Below, piece by piece: positions 14,058-21,923 of a DNA stretch of 23,239 nucleotides (the stretch's first letter is position 1; every line of letters begins with the position of its first letter). The position numbers and the translations under genes are program-made. The stretch spans positions 1-23,239 of the forward strand of contig CALFGG010000070.1 in assembly GCA_937958235.1 (NCBI GenBank), written 5' to 3'. The notes under the pieces were generated by a model, which saw only the letters and a program-made list of their open reading frames with translations, did not search any database and was not told where the DNA came from. This DNA is from an uncultured Candidatus Saccharibacteria bacterium. GTDB taxonomy: Bacteria; Patescibacteriota; Saccharimonadia; Saccharimonadales; Saccharimonadaceae.

Positions 14058-17000
14058 TTAGTCCTTTCCTTAATTAATAAATCCGAAGCTAAGAATGGAT
14101 ATAATTTAATTTCGTCTACACTAAAACCAGCTTCAGTAGCACGTAGAAAAACGTCAACATCTAGATTGTTTGATGCCAAATATAATACGTTTTCCATAGT
14201 ATTAAATTCCGCATATTTATCTTCTTTGTTTAATAGATATTTAATCCTGGAAGCACGTACAACATCTGCACCTTCCGCTGCAATCTTATGCAACACATCA
14301 TCATCAAAATGCTCAATAGCTTCTCTAATCCTCCATGCCTCAAAACTACCTCTCATGGAATTCTTTAATAGTTTGACTTTGTCGTCAAAATTTAGATTAT
14401 TTTTTTCATACGTTCTCACGATATCGTTTTTATCACGATCAGAATTTATGAATACCTCTTTATAATCATTAGCTAAAATTCCGTATTTATATAAATCAGC
14501 TATTTGAATCTCTGTATATTGCTTACCATTGTCAATAGTACGTAAAGTACGAATGGAAGATTCTTCTTTGTCTAGTTCTCCTCGCTTATTTAAAATAGCA
14601 CTAACCCTGTCAGATAGCTCAAGGGTTTTATCAAAATCACCATCAACAATACTACTAAATTTTCTAGATATCATATTAAATGTACCTAGATTAACCCCCC
14701 TCGCTAGTAAGATATCAGCTTTCTTTAATCCCAAAGATGTAATAGCATTACAATAATCTAAAATAAGCTTCTCGTGTCCACCTTCATCATCAGAAAGCCG
14801 ACATAGCTTAGTCGCTCGATCTAATATATCAGAAAAATCAGTAATCCCCTCAGTGGATAAAATTGACCTAGTTTTGTTCAAAACCCTCAAATCCACGTTT
14901 GCATCCATGGCGCTTATCGCTTCCTCTAATGAAAAATTTTTAAGAGTAGAAGAAAATACACTCTCCACTGTTTTAAAGTAGTAAGAATTTATTATTCTCT
15001 TACTTGCGAGATTAATCAATTGATCAGTATCTAAATTATATCCAAATTGATTAGCAACGCGACTTATTTTTGGTACAAGGGAAAGATTTAGCTCATTATC
15101 AAGAAATCGCTTCACATCAGTCATCGGAAACATTGCAAGTGACTCCTCTATCCACCTAGTATCTTGCTTAGACATAGCTTCCAGTTCCGAATAGCTTAAC
15201 TTTTCACCACTTTTAGACAACCTTCCAGCCAAACGTACCATATTTCGAATTGCATATACATCAAGATTATCGTCATTGCCATACATTCTCCACATGAGAT
15301 TGTCAACCTGCTCTGAGTCGTTCAATACTTTCTGGAATATATCACCAATAGCAAGCACATAGATATCATCAGCGGATACCCCTTCGACCATTCTCTTATG
15401 CGATCGTTTAATTACCCCTAAAGGAGCATCGTTAATCCAATCAAGACACACACTATACCTAGAAGGTTTGACCCGTACATATTCCTCCGAGTCATTATCC
15501 CATTTTTGTTGATCAACTTCCAGCTGAAAATGAAGATCAATCGCTTTTTCTGCTAACGATTTCCGTTTTTCAATTCTTCGTGAAAGTAGTTCTTGTCTCT
15601 TTTCAATATCAGAGAATAATCCATCTAACGTTCTATTCTCGAAATATTCAATTTGGCTCGAAGTATCAATAGTGACTTTTCGAACCTCTTCTTTCCGTCG
15701 CTTCGCAAAAACGTCTTTACGTTCTTCGCTCCGAGTTTTATCGATTAGCTTATTATATTTATGATTAATCCTTGCGACTTCTTTTTCTCGCCATTCCTCT
15801 TGTTTCTTTATCTCAAACGCATTCTCTTTTACCAAAAATGCCTCTTTATCGTCTTTAGACAGTTCTAATATATGCTTCACTCGACCTTTTAACCGCGCAC
15901 TTTCAGATTCAAACGACTTACGCTTCTGCGAATAACCAGATTTACCGATAAAGCGTTCTATATTCTTTAAATTAGAATAACTGATTTTTTGCCGCATTCC
16001 TCGAAGCTGTCTTTGAGCTCCTTCTCCTAACTGCGCCCATGCTACAGATTCGTGGAATCTTGATACATAAGGAGACTCTGGTCCTCTACCAGGATCATTA
16101 TATCCCAACGAATCAGCGAAAATTTTAGCAACTTTGCGAACAGTCAAATGCTCCAATTCTTCCTCATTCAATTCCGAATTTCTTTTAGCAATCTTGTCAG
16201 CTATATCCCCATACTCATCGATAATCGTCTCCCAAGAACCTATGCGTGTATTAGTAATACCAGACCAGTATCCGTTGATCTCAGGAAAATCTGGTGTTTT
16301 TCTCAAGTCATAATCCTTTTTTATATCCATAGCAATTTTATATGCACCGTACTCTGGAGTACCAATCATTGCCGATTTTAATGACGCCCGGTTTAGTCCG
16401 AGTGATATATCCTTTACATTAGCCTCAGCAGGATCAAGCAGTCGTTGAACCTTAACATACTTTCCTGCCAAACTATTCCACTTATCATCCCAAACCCTTG
16501 CTGTTCCATTAATAAAATCTTGTTGGAACTGCAGCCGTTGTAAAAAATTATCATAATTTGGATACTCTAACTCATTATAAAACAGTCTGACTTTATCAGC
16601 CAAAGACGATTCTAGAATAAACCTTAATTTTTCTTTTTTATCATCAATCTGCCTATATTCTTCTAATAGATTTGGATTACCATTCGTATTTTCGCCCAAG
16701 AAAGTAAATAATCCATTAAATTTTTTAAACACTTTTTCAGGCGAGATAATCTTCTCATCCTCAAGGTTCTCTATATTAACCCCGCCATGATCCTTAAATT
16801 CTTGTCTTATAGCCTGTCTATCTGTAGTTTTCTCGCGAACATCGAGTATGGAAGTACCGACATGGCCTAAATTTCGCTCAATTCTTCTTCGATTATACTT
16901 ATAAGGAATTTCTGGAACAGATTTTTTTCTTCCGTCAATAAATCTCTCTCTAACTTTTTGTTTTTGCAGAGCATGGGCTACGAATGTCGCCACAAATATG

Positions 17001-17095
17001 TCATCGTCCTCTTTAAAGTCTTCCCAATTAATTTCAGTCTCAGTATTCTCATTATTCTTAATAATGTCTGCCTTTGATTTATTGCCACTCTCCAT
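14054..17095 (-). CDS. 1013-residue helical protein of unknown function, first gene of the MoxR-vWA operon
   Basis: No domain is recognised. The N-terminal 120 residues are charged (ETEINWEDFKEDDDIF, GRKKSVPEIPYKYNRRR). Residues about 380-540 are strongly Lys/Glu/Arg-rich and look like coiled coil (KKQEEWREKEVARINHKYNK, then KRRKEEVRKVTIDTS). The C-terminal 450 residues are made of short helices with repeating leucines (LVPKISRVANQFGYNLDTDQ, then GLKKADILLARGVNLGTFNM, then LASNNLDVDVFLRATEAGF), suggesting an alpha-solenoid of ankyrin- or HEAT-like kind. There is no signal peptide and no transmembrane helix. The extended -10 box TGC-TATAGT ends 6 nt before the ATG, so the operon mRNA is probably leaderless. 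As the lead gene with an ATPase-vWA pair, it is the natural candidate for the client, scaffold or effector. Confidence 0.75.
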   Translation of the reverse strand: MESGNKSKADIIKNNENTETEINWEDFKEDDDIFVATFVAHALQKQKVRERFIDGRKKSVPEIPYKYNRRRIERNLGHVGTSILDVREKTTDRQAIRQEFKDHGGVNIENLEDEKIISPEKVFKKFNGLFTFLGENTNGNPNLLEEYRQIDDKKEKLRFILESSLADKVRLFYNELEYPNYDNFLQRLQFQQDFINGTARVWDDKWNSLAGKYVKVQRLLDPAEANVKDISLGLNRASLKSAMIGTPEYGAYKIAMDIKKDYDLRKTPDFPEINGYWSGITNTRIGSWETIIDEYGDIADKIAKRNSELNEEELEHLTVRKVAKIFADSLGYNDPGRGPESPYVSRFHESVAWAQLGEGAQRQLRGMRQKISYSNLKNIERFIGKSGYSQKRKSFESESARLKGRVKHILELSKDDKEAFLVKENAFEIKKQEEWREKEVARINHKYNKLIDKTRSEERKDVFAKRRKEEVRKVTIDTSSQIEYFENRTLDGLFSDIEKRQELLSRRIEKRKSLAEKAIDLHFQLEVDQQKWDNDSEEYVRVKPSRYSVCLDWINDAPLGVIKRSHKRMVEGVSADDIYVLAIGDIFQKVLNDSEQVDNLMWRMYGNDDNLDVYAIRNMVRLAGRLSKSGEKLSYSELEAMSKQDTRWIEESLAMFPMTDVKRFLDNELNLSLVPKISRVANQFGYNLDTDQLINLASKRIINSYYFKTVESVFSSTLKNFSLEEAISAMDANVDLRVLNKTRSILSTEGITDFSDILDRATKLCRLSDDEGGHEKLILDYCNAITSLGLKKADILLARGVNLGTFNMISRKFSSIVDGDFDKTLELSDRVSAILNKRGELDKEESSIRTLRTIDNGKQYTEIQIADLYKYGILANDYKEVFINSDRDKNDIVRTYEKNNLNFDDKVKLLKNSMRGSFEAWRIREAIEHFDDDVLHKIAAEGADVVRASRIKYLLNKEDKYAEFNTMENVLYLASNNLDVDVFLRATEAGFSVDEIKLYPFLASDLLIKERTK

Positions 17096-17101
17096 ATCTT
17101 A

Positions 17102-17110
17102 ACTATAGCA
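17102..17110 (-). promoter_or_regulatory. Extended -10 promoter of the MoxR-vWA operon, leaderless
   Basis: On the minus strand TGC-TATAGT (17110-17102) is followed by six bases and the ATG at 17095. No convincing -35 box and no Shine-Dalgarno are seen. Confidence 0.55.
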
Positions 17111-17159
17111 TAAAAACTTTGGTTATAATTTCTATTTTTGATTCTCATTTCGTTCAATC

Positions 17160-17187
17160 TTGACAAAACAATATTCCATGCTATAAT
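17160..17187 (+). promoter_or_regulatory. Promoter of the 111-residue gene
   Basis: TTGACA (17160-17165) and TATAAT (17182-17187) are 16 bp apart, predicting a start near 17194. The leader holds a full anti-Shine-Dalgarno match, AGGAGGTGAT (17210-17219), 3 nt before the ATG. It is divergent from the large operon. Confidence 0.85.
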
Positions 17188-17222
17188 ATAACAATATCGT
17201 CCACCATAGAGGAGGTGATAGT

Positions 17223-17558
17223 ATGCATGACGATTTGATCTTTAAGGTGGGTAATGATTATACGAAAGATAATCCTCTACCACCTAAAGAAACCCCTCTC
17301 CTTATAAGAGAGGTTGGTGACTTCGAGCTGAGATTTTTCTTTAATCCCAGCAGATTCAACATAAAGAAAATTGACATTGAATCTTTAATAACCCGTTTGT
17401 CGCTGAGAGCCGGGATTAGTAAGCCTGATCTAGATAGGCTCCAGTATGGTGAGATTGTAATCAGATTAAATCCCATCATCATGGGCAGGGGGGACGTCGA
17501 GTATATTAAGAATCTTTTTCTTGAATATTTCGACAATTTAGCACCAATCACTTTTTAA
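17223..17558 (+). CDS. Small protein of unknown function with an optimal ribosome site
   Basis: This 111-residue protein is not recognised. It begins MHDDLIFKVGNDYTKDNPLP, has a strand-rich centre (PLLIREVGDFELRFFFNPSR), a helix (IDIESLITRLSLRAGISKPD) and a strand-helix end (EIVIRLNPIIMGRGDVEYIK). It is soluble, with no Cys. The promoter is near consensus and the ribosome site complements 16S rRNA over ten bases, so expression is probably high. It is followed directly by a terminator, forming a single-gene unit divergent from the MoxR-vWA operon, with about 125 bp between the two start codons. A regulatory link to that operon is possible but no DNA-binding motif is visible. Confidence 0.75.
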   Translation: MHDDLIFKVGNDYTKDNPLPPKETPLLIREVGDFELRFFFNPSRFNIKKIDIESLITRLSLRAGISKPDLDRLQYGEIVIRLNPIIMGRGDVEYIKNLFLEYFDNLAPITF

Positions 17559-17563
17559 GTCAT

Positions 17564-17593
17564 GGCTCCACATTTAGGTGGGGCCTATTTTTT
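17564..17593 (+). terminator. Terminator of the 111-residue gene
   Basis: GGCTCCAC (17564-17571) pairs with GTGGGGCC (17578-17585), with one T-G wobble, followed by TATTTTTT. The T-tract runs into the next promoter. Confidence 0.88.
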
Positions 17594-17597
17594 CTTG

Positions 17598-17606
17598 TGT
17601 TATAAT
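17598..17606 (+). promoter_or_regulatory. Extended -10 promoter, leaderless
   Basis: TGT-TATAAT (17598-17606) is followed by six bases and the ATG at 17613. The box immediately follows the T-tract of the preceding terminator, and there is no Shine-Dalgarno. Confidence 0.65.
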
Positions 17607-17612
17607 CTGCAT

Positions 17613-18530
17613 ATGACGGAGAAGATAAATAATCCACCGCATAGTAATGAGTACTATACTGAAAATGAGAAAAAAATAATAGCTATCGAAAAGGCAGTAG
17701 AAGCCGACAGGCCTCGACTAATCGACTTTATTGGAAAGCGCTATTATAACAAAGACTATATAGATAAGGCTAATAAAGAATTAAGCGATAAGCTTAGATT
17801 TGAACGTGATTCCAGTGACGAAGCAGGTAAACTTGCCGAGTGGGAATTTACCTATGCGCTCGGTCACGGAGAAACATTGCCTGGTTGCCGTGCAAATCTT
17901 GCCTCCGAATACGACGATCATCTTAATGGTATCGATATTATCTGTAAACTTAAGAACGAAGATAGCAACCCTCCTCACGTATTTGGTATAGATATATGTA
18001 CCGCTACCTTGCCTGACGCCGTAAGTAAAAAATTCGCTCGTGGAGACCGTTCGAGAGGAGATATTCCAGCCGGATGTTCTTTCATTAAATTCTATAAAGA
18101 TAACAGTTACGTGGCATGCATGAAGGGCGTACCAAGGCTTATTCTAGGCGCAAGCCCCCTCTTCGTTGGTCACCAAAAATATCTTGATAATTTTCACCTG
18201 GATGAAGAAGGTTCAATTTATCATACCCCCGACCCTGACCTACAGTTTAACATTCTATCTAGCTTATTCATACAGTCAAATAGCTTAGCCAACAGATTGC
18301 GTAATGAAACTAGTGGCAAAGACGAGACCATACGTAATCGCGCCATACAGACCTGCGATGCAGTTCAACTCGCATCTAGACGCGCACTGCATAGACTCAT
18401 CGGCATAAAAGAAGGTGAAAATTTTATTGATAGCTTCAATACCGCACTGCTCAAAGCTCAAAAATTAAAAGTAAACGGATGTATAGATAGCTGTTATTAT
18501 AATATTTTAGCTCAAAGCCTAAAACACTAA
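17613..18530 (+). CDS. Uncharacterised protein with a PD-(D/E)XK-like motif
   Basis: The frame opens at 17562, but that Met lies inside a terminator hairpin; the start at 17613 follows the TATAAT box by six bases and gives 305 residues. The first 90 residues are charged and helical. From about residue 75 comes EAGKLAEWEFTYALGHG, then EYDDHLNGIDIICKL and VFGIDICTA, and a Lys pair in AVSKKF. The order Glu, Asp in a D-x-x-N-G-I-D turn, then a second strand ending in ID-x-x-T-A resembles the core of PD-(D/E)XK nucleases with Thr in place of the usual Lys. The C-terminal half is helical with a Cys-rich end (NGCIDSCYYN). A nuclease-like fold is a weak inference; activity is uncertain. It is a monocistronic unit convergent with MYG1. 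Confidence 0.72.
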   Translation: MTEKINNPPHSNEYYTENEKKIIAIEKAVEADRPRLIDFIGKRYYNKDYIDKANKELSDKLRFERDSSDEAGKLAEWEFTYALGHGETLPGCRANLASEYDDHLNGIDIICKLKNEDSNPPHVFGIDICTATLPDAVSKKFARGDRSRGDIPAGCSFIKFYKDNSYVACMKGVPRLILGASPLFVGHQKYLDNFHLDEEGSIYHTPDPDLQFNILSSLFIQSNSLANRLRNETSGKDETIRNRAIQTCDAVQLASRRALHRLIGIKEGENFIDSFNTALLKAQKLKVNGCIDSCYYNILAQSLKH

Positions 18531-18570
18531 GAAGATTGAGTATATTTATTTTTACTAAAGATCATTACAC

Positions 18571-18601
18571 ATAAAAAACGGCCAGAAAATTCTGACCGTT
18601 T
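18571..18601 (-). terminator. Terminator between convergent genes
   Basis: AAACGG (18576-18581) pairs with CCGTTT (18596-18601), continued by CAGAA/TTCTG across one C-A mismatch. The A-run 18573-18578 makes a U-tract on the minus strand, so it mainly ends the MYG1 transcript; plus-strand use would be weaker. Confidence 0.75.
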
Positions 18602-18625
18602 AAGATACTAGATAAAGCCCAAGGA

Positions 18626-19564
18626 TTAACTATTTACGGCTTTTTCTGCAAGCTTAATAGCGTCTTCCTTAGTTTTTGCCACAGCAAAGAATCCAGCCTT
18701 ATGGCAAAAAATAGCCGTTTTCACCCCAGAAACTTCTGCAAGCGTCTCATCTTTTAGTCCACGCCAAGCATCTGGAAATGGTTTTCTTTGCCCCATCATA
18801 TCTTCTTTTGATGGAGGGATTGCCTGTATATTCCAGTCTCCGTTTGTAGCAGGAAAAACTGCGAACAACAAACTTGCAGCTTTCGGACTGTCGGTATTAA
18901 GAACTTCTTCAAGCCAACCGCCGATAAACTGATCTATTACCAAAATAGGTCCATCGACAGTCTTAATTTTATCTGCTACCAACTTGCGACCACGAATAGT
19001 CGACATCGCCACTTTAATTTCGCGCACAAGAATTGCCGTCGCTAGATCACATGCCCTTAAAAAACACGTGTCAGCATCTTCATTCTCATCCCAAAGGGAA
19101 TTGTATGCGGAAATCGCCGAAGATACAGACATCGAGTCACCCTTCTCTCCTTGTCCGTTATCTCTCGCATCGATACCTCGAATCAGCGCTTCGTCGACTA
19201 AGGAAACTACCTCTGCAGTCATCACATCATCGATTGGCCTAGTTTTAGCCATCGATTTTACAATCGATGCACCATACTCACGCCAAATTAGCCCTGCCGA
19301 TGAGTAGCTAACTCCATCATCACGTATTTCAGAGAAACTCTTCTGGTGATGATCGAAACGTTTTCTGATAGGATCAAATTCGCCACCGACATCATAAACA
19401 ATGGCTTTTGTATTATTTATAATCTCCTGGTCGCGCGTCCTCAGAAGCTCAACAGGGAATAATACTGATAACATAGCCGTTGCGAATACCTCATCCGCAT
19501 GATGCGGTGCCACATGTGTGATCGAATTTACTTTCTCACTATAAAACTTATGAATATTTATCAT
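18626..19564 (-). CDS. MYG1/UPF0160 family DHH-type hydrolase
   Basis: This 312-residue protein carries the family signatures in order: THVAPHHADE (16-25) as first metal site, VYDVGGEFDP (57-64) as second, and KRFDHHQKSF with the DHH triad at 71-73, then SSAGLIWREYG. The length matches the bacterial and eukaryotic members. MYG1 of yeast and human has been reported as a 3'-5' RNA exonuclease of the DHH superfamily, acting on RNA in nucleus, nucleolus and mitochondria; a metal-dependent phosphodiesterase or exonuclease activity is therefore the best guess here. The start is supported by AAAGGAGGGG 4 nt before the ATG and a good promoter upstream. The gene is single and has its own terminator. 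The late Cys/His (FCHKAG) is another family feature. Confidence 0.92.
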   Translation of the reverse strand: MINIHKFYSEKVNSITHVAPHHADEVFATAMLSVLFPVELLRTRDQEIINNTKAIVYDVGGEFDPIRKRFDHHQKSFSEIRDDGVSYSSAGLIWREYGASIVKSMAKTRPIDDVMTAEVVSLVDEALIRGIDARDNGQGEKGDSMSVSSAISAYNSLWDENEDADTCFLRACDLATAILVREIKVAMSTIRGRKLVADKIKTVDGPILVIDQFIGGWLEEVLNTDSPKAASLLFAVFPATNGDWNIQAIPPSKEDMMGQRKPFPDAWRGLKDETLAEVSGVKTAIFCHKAGFFAVAKTKEDAIKLAEKAVNS

Positions 19565-19612
19565 ATACCCCTCCTTTAAGGTTCAACTAAAAACAACTTT
19601 AAGTCAAGATAT

Positions 19613-19641
19613 ATTATACAATATATTTGCATTTTAATCAA
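19613..19641 (-). promoter_or_regulatory. Promoter of the MYG1 gene
   Basis: On the minus strand TTGATT (19636-19641) and TATAAT (19613-19618) have a 17-bp spacer, giving a leader of about 40 nt with the strong ribosome site. Confidence 0.8.
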
Positions 19642-19710
19642 GCAAAGCACTATGTTACAGTTCTTCCACAAAAAAAGATACCACCCCCAGTACAATACCT
19701 GCTAAGCCTT

Positions 19711-19748
19711 AAAAAATACTACGATACACACAATTAGTATCGTAGTAT
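19711..19748 (-). terminator. Terminator of the Csx3-like NTPase gene
   Basis: ATACTACGATAC (19716-19727) and its exact complement (19737-19748) form a 12-bp stem with a 9-base loop; the A-run 19711-19716 gives the U-tract on the minus strand. Confidence 0.88.
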
Positions 19749-19779
19749 CCAAGAATAAATTAAAGTTTTTTATATTAAA

Positions 19780-21276
19780 CTATACGATTTTTCCAAGATT
19801 ATTCTTATCTGCAGCCCAAGCTATAGTTGAACCTTCACCAGGTTGAAAAGCAGCAATCCCAGCCACCTTACCTCGGTATCCTGCAGCGATAGATGCTTTC
19901 AACCAGTTTGGACCTTGCGTGGAAATGACTACAATTGCATCCTCTGGCAGTTTCGGCACCGTCATTGATTCGAGATCGGCTGGAGAAATTGGATTATTAG
20001 ACACGTGTGCAGTATTATGCACTACATAAATTGGCTTACCGTCCATCTCGCCCTGCTGCCTTGGTTCCATCCACCATTTCGTATCCAACTCTTCAACTTC
20101 AGGTAAACTCTTTACCGAGACAAATCCGTCCGGACTTCGCAAACGAACATCCGTGCTACCGGCCTCCTCAAATGCCATAGCTAACGCAATGGCCTCCCAA
20201 GAATTAACTGGTCCGCTCAACCACGCCGGCTGCGCATCATAACTAAGCGCTTTTTCATAAATTTGAGGAATCGCCGAACGCAATATTTGCTTATTTTGTA
20301 TTGTCTTTTGTTGCCCATCGAGGGTATTTATGGTTCTCTCGATAGTTTCACTTGGCAAGTCCTTAAATATATCTGAAATTGATAATTCAAATGGATTAGC
20401 ATTTTCACCCTCGTGAGCCTGCTTATAAGCCACATTCCCCTCAACCATGCCAGTAATCAAACCCGCTACCTGATTAATGGTCTCACGATCAGCAGCCGGC
20501 TCCCCCCTTTCGAGATAATGTACAGAGCTGACTATGTGGTTTTCTCCGCTTTCCACTGGTCGCTGAATATCTTTTTTACCCTGATAATGGCTATGTAATT
20601 TTGCAATCACTTCAATATTGTTTTCTTCAAAGAAATCACGCCATTCCGCAACCTTAGAAAGATCACCAGCAAGGATAATTGCATGTGTCGCCCCCTCAAT
20701 CATCTGAGCATTTTCCTCGCTCGTTCGACCACCCACGTCGATAAGCATTAGTGGTCCTTCCCAGTCATTGATCTTCTTTTTGCGATCAGCCACATATTCT
20801 GGAGTGAATTTTCCTTTTTGTCGCAATTTTACCACATCAGGATCGTCATAATGTCGCTGCAACCAAGGCCCCTCGCCATCTGGTGCTGCACTAAACGAAA
20901 AAGTATTATCTTTATCAAGATTTTGGGTTAATGCCTCAATGAACACTGACTTTCCCGAATGTGGAGGTCCACCGATTACAATCTTTATGCCTTTTTTCAA
21001 CTTTTCTTGTCTGACAGCTAATCTCTCAGCCGTATCCATGACTGGTATTTTTTCATTTACCAATTCTTCCGAAGATTCCTTCTCTGCGTCATCCATCGAT
21101 GGCTCAAAAGTCGAAGGCTCAAGATTCATTGACTCTATAGTAATTTTTCCAAGATTATATGCTGGATTAGCTGAAAGAGGAGCCTTATCCACATCTATCT
21201 TTTCATTATATTCCTGAATAGGCTTCTCATTTTGAGACGATCGTACAAAATCCGCTCCTGGAAAAGTTTTATCCAT
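19780..21276 (-). CDS. P-loop NTPase fused to a degenerate Csx3-like domain
   Basis: This 498-residue protein has a polar N-terminus to residue 95, then a P-loop domain with Walker A GPPHSGKS (103-110) and Walker B LMLIDVGG (176-183), plus APDGEGPW (131-138) and a KGKFTPEY motif (154-161). The last 60 residues (EDAIVVISTQGPNWLKASIA and onward) align by eye with the Csx3 core VVISGRGPIWLHCFLAHKYA. Csx3 (AF1864) degrades cyclic tetra-adenylate in type III CRISPR immunity, and fusions of Csx3 to an NTPase domain are known. Here the HxxxY/His and DPR residues are replaced (AAGY, QPG), so ring-nuclease activity is unlikely. A middle segment (PAWLSGPVNSWEAIALAMAF) may be a second relative. No CRISPR array is near. 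The ribosome site is AAGGAT, 8 nt before the ATG. Confidence 0.72.
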   Translation of the reverse strand: MDKTFPGADFVRSSQNEKPIQEYNEKIDVDKAPLSANPAYNLGKITIESMNLEPSTFEPSMDDAEKESSEELVNEKIPVMDTAERLAVRQEKLKKGIKIVIGGPPHSGKSVFIEALTQNLDKDNTFSFSAAPDGEGPWLQRHYDDPDVVKLRQKGKFTPEYVADRKKKINDWEGPLMLIDVGGRTSEENAQMIEGATHAIILAGDLSKVAEWRDFFEENNIEVIAKLHSHYQGKKDIQRPVESGENHIVSSVHYLERGEPAADRETINQVAGLITGMVEGNVAYKQAHEGENANPFELSISDIFKDLPSETIERTINTLDGQQKTIQNKQILRSAIPQIYEKALSYDAQPAWLSGPVNSWEAIALAMAFEEAGSTDVRLRSPDGFVSVKSLPEVEELDTKWWMEPRQQGEMDGKPIYVVHNTAHVSNNPISPADLESMTVPKLPEDAIVVISTQGPNWLKASIAAGYRGKVAGIAAFQPGEGSTIAWAADKNNLGKIV

Positions 21277-21310
21277 CTTAATTTATCCTTATTAAGTATT
21301 ACCTGTTTCA

Positions 21311-21319
21311 AATATAACA
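21311..21319 (-). promoter_or_regulatory. Extended -10 promoter of the Csx3-like NTPase gene
   Basis: On the minus strand TGT-TATATT (21319-21311) gives a start near 21304 and a leader of about 28 nt holding AAGGAT. No clear -35 is seen. Confidence 0.5.
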
Positions 21320-21340
21320 CAGAAACCACTTTTAATAAAA

Positions 21341-21367
21341 AGAAAAGCCTGGACATTTGTCCAGGCT
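21341..21367 (-). terminator. Terminator downstream of the NLTQH gene and its 3' RNA element
   Basis: The 10-bp stem AGCCTGGACA (21346-21355) and TGTCCAGGCT (21358-21367) is nearly loopless (TT) and followed on the minus strand by TTTTCTTTTTATT. Confidence 0.85.
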
Positions 21368-21394
21368 ATGAGTACCAATATTCAGTTGTAATTT

Positions 21395-21478
21395 AAGTAA
21401 GTCTAATAAGTATGTTTTTCTGCGGATTGTCCGCATGTAGGTTAAAACCTAGTCTATAAACACTTACTAAACTTACTT
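21395..21478 (-). ncRNA. Three-way-junction RNA element directly after the NLTQH stop codon
   Basis: In the minus-strand transcript 21478-21460 pairs with 21413-21395 in an unbroken 19-bp stem that includes three G-U wobbles (21470/21403, 21467/21406, 21461/21412). The same positions are C-A or A-C mismatches on the plus strand, so the fold belongs to the minus-strand RNA. Inside are two hairpins, UAGGUU/AACCUA (21451-21438) and UGCGGA-CAA-UCCGCA (21435-21421). It begins 7 nt after the stop at 21486 and lies before the terminator at 21341-21367. It could be a stability element, a processed small RNA, or a ligand of the encoded protein. No known family is recognised. Confidence 0.6.
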
Positions 21479-21485
21479 TTTTGGT

Positions 21486-21842
21486 TTATCCGACCCAGCC
21501 AACGTGCTCGAACACGTTGGTTTTAACTACAGTTCCGTCAGGATTGTGTTTTTCAACACTTCTCCTTTCTGAGAAACTGTAGAGAGGTCTGATACCTCTG
21601 GCCCTCAGCGCCTCTTCAAGAGGACGCATGAAATAAGGGGCACCGCCAATCATGGCTGCTTCGGCTTTCGCTTCTGCTGCTATACTTGCGAGCTTTTCAG
21701 CCCTCTCCTTCATTTCTTGCTCGCTTGGAACTCTAGAAAAGGTAAGAAGACCCGCTAAATTCAGATTATGGGTAACGTTAATAACGCCTTCCTCAACCTG
21801 TTTACTAGTTGGCTCATGCTGGGTTAAATTTGCTATTTTCAT
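21486..21842 (-). CDS. NLTQH-type small protein, uncharacterised
   Basis: This protein has 118 residues from the ATG at 21842, chosen because TTGGAGAC lies 4 nt before it; an upstream in-frame Met at 21908 would add 22 arbitrary-looking residues from structured leader. Motifs are MKIANLTQHEPTSKQ (1-15), LLTFSRVPSEQEM (32-44), AAMIGGAPYFMRPLEEAL (62-79), IRPLYSFSERRSVE (84-97) and VKTNVFEHVGWVG (106-118). The alternating helices and short strands with a Gly-Gly turn suggest a small Rossmann-like fold. From memory, close relatives with the same NLTQH start and MIGGAP block are widespread and annotated as hypothetical. The start also recalls NHTLTPEQ of the small Csx20-type CRISPR proteins, only a weak likeness. 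It is transcribed from a long structured leader and followed by a folded RNA. Confidence 0.75.
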   Translation of the reverse strand: MKIANLTQHEPTSKQVEEGVINVTHNLNLAGLLTFSRVPSEQEMKERAEKLASIAAEAKAEAAMIGGAPYFMRPLEEALRARGIRPLYSFSERRSVEKHNPDGTVVKTNVFEHVGWVG

Positions 21843-21923
21843 TTTGTCTCCAATCTGCGGTTTTCTGCCGCTCTGAAATTTTTCCGAATCGGCCGGATAC
21901 CGCCCCACTATCTTCTTTTTTCT

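Noticed and set aside
17562..17612. Start at 17562 for the nuclease-like protein
   Set aside because: That codon lies before a strong terminator hairpin; the extended -10 box is located after it.
21843..21908. Start at 21908 for the NLTQH protein
   Set aside because: The extra residues look like translated leader, and the later ATG has a good ribosome site.
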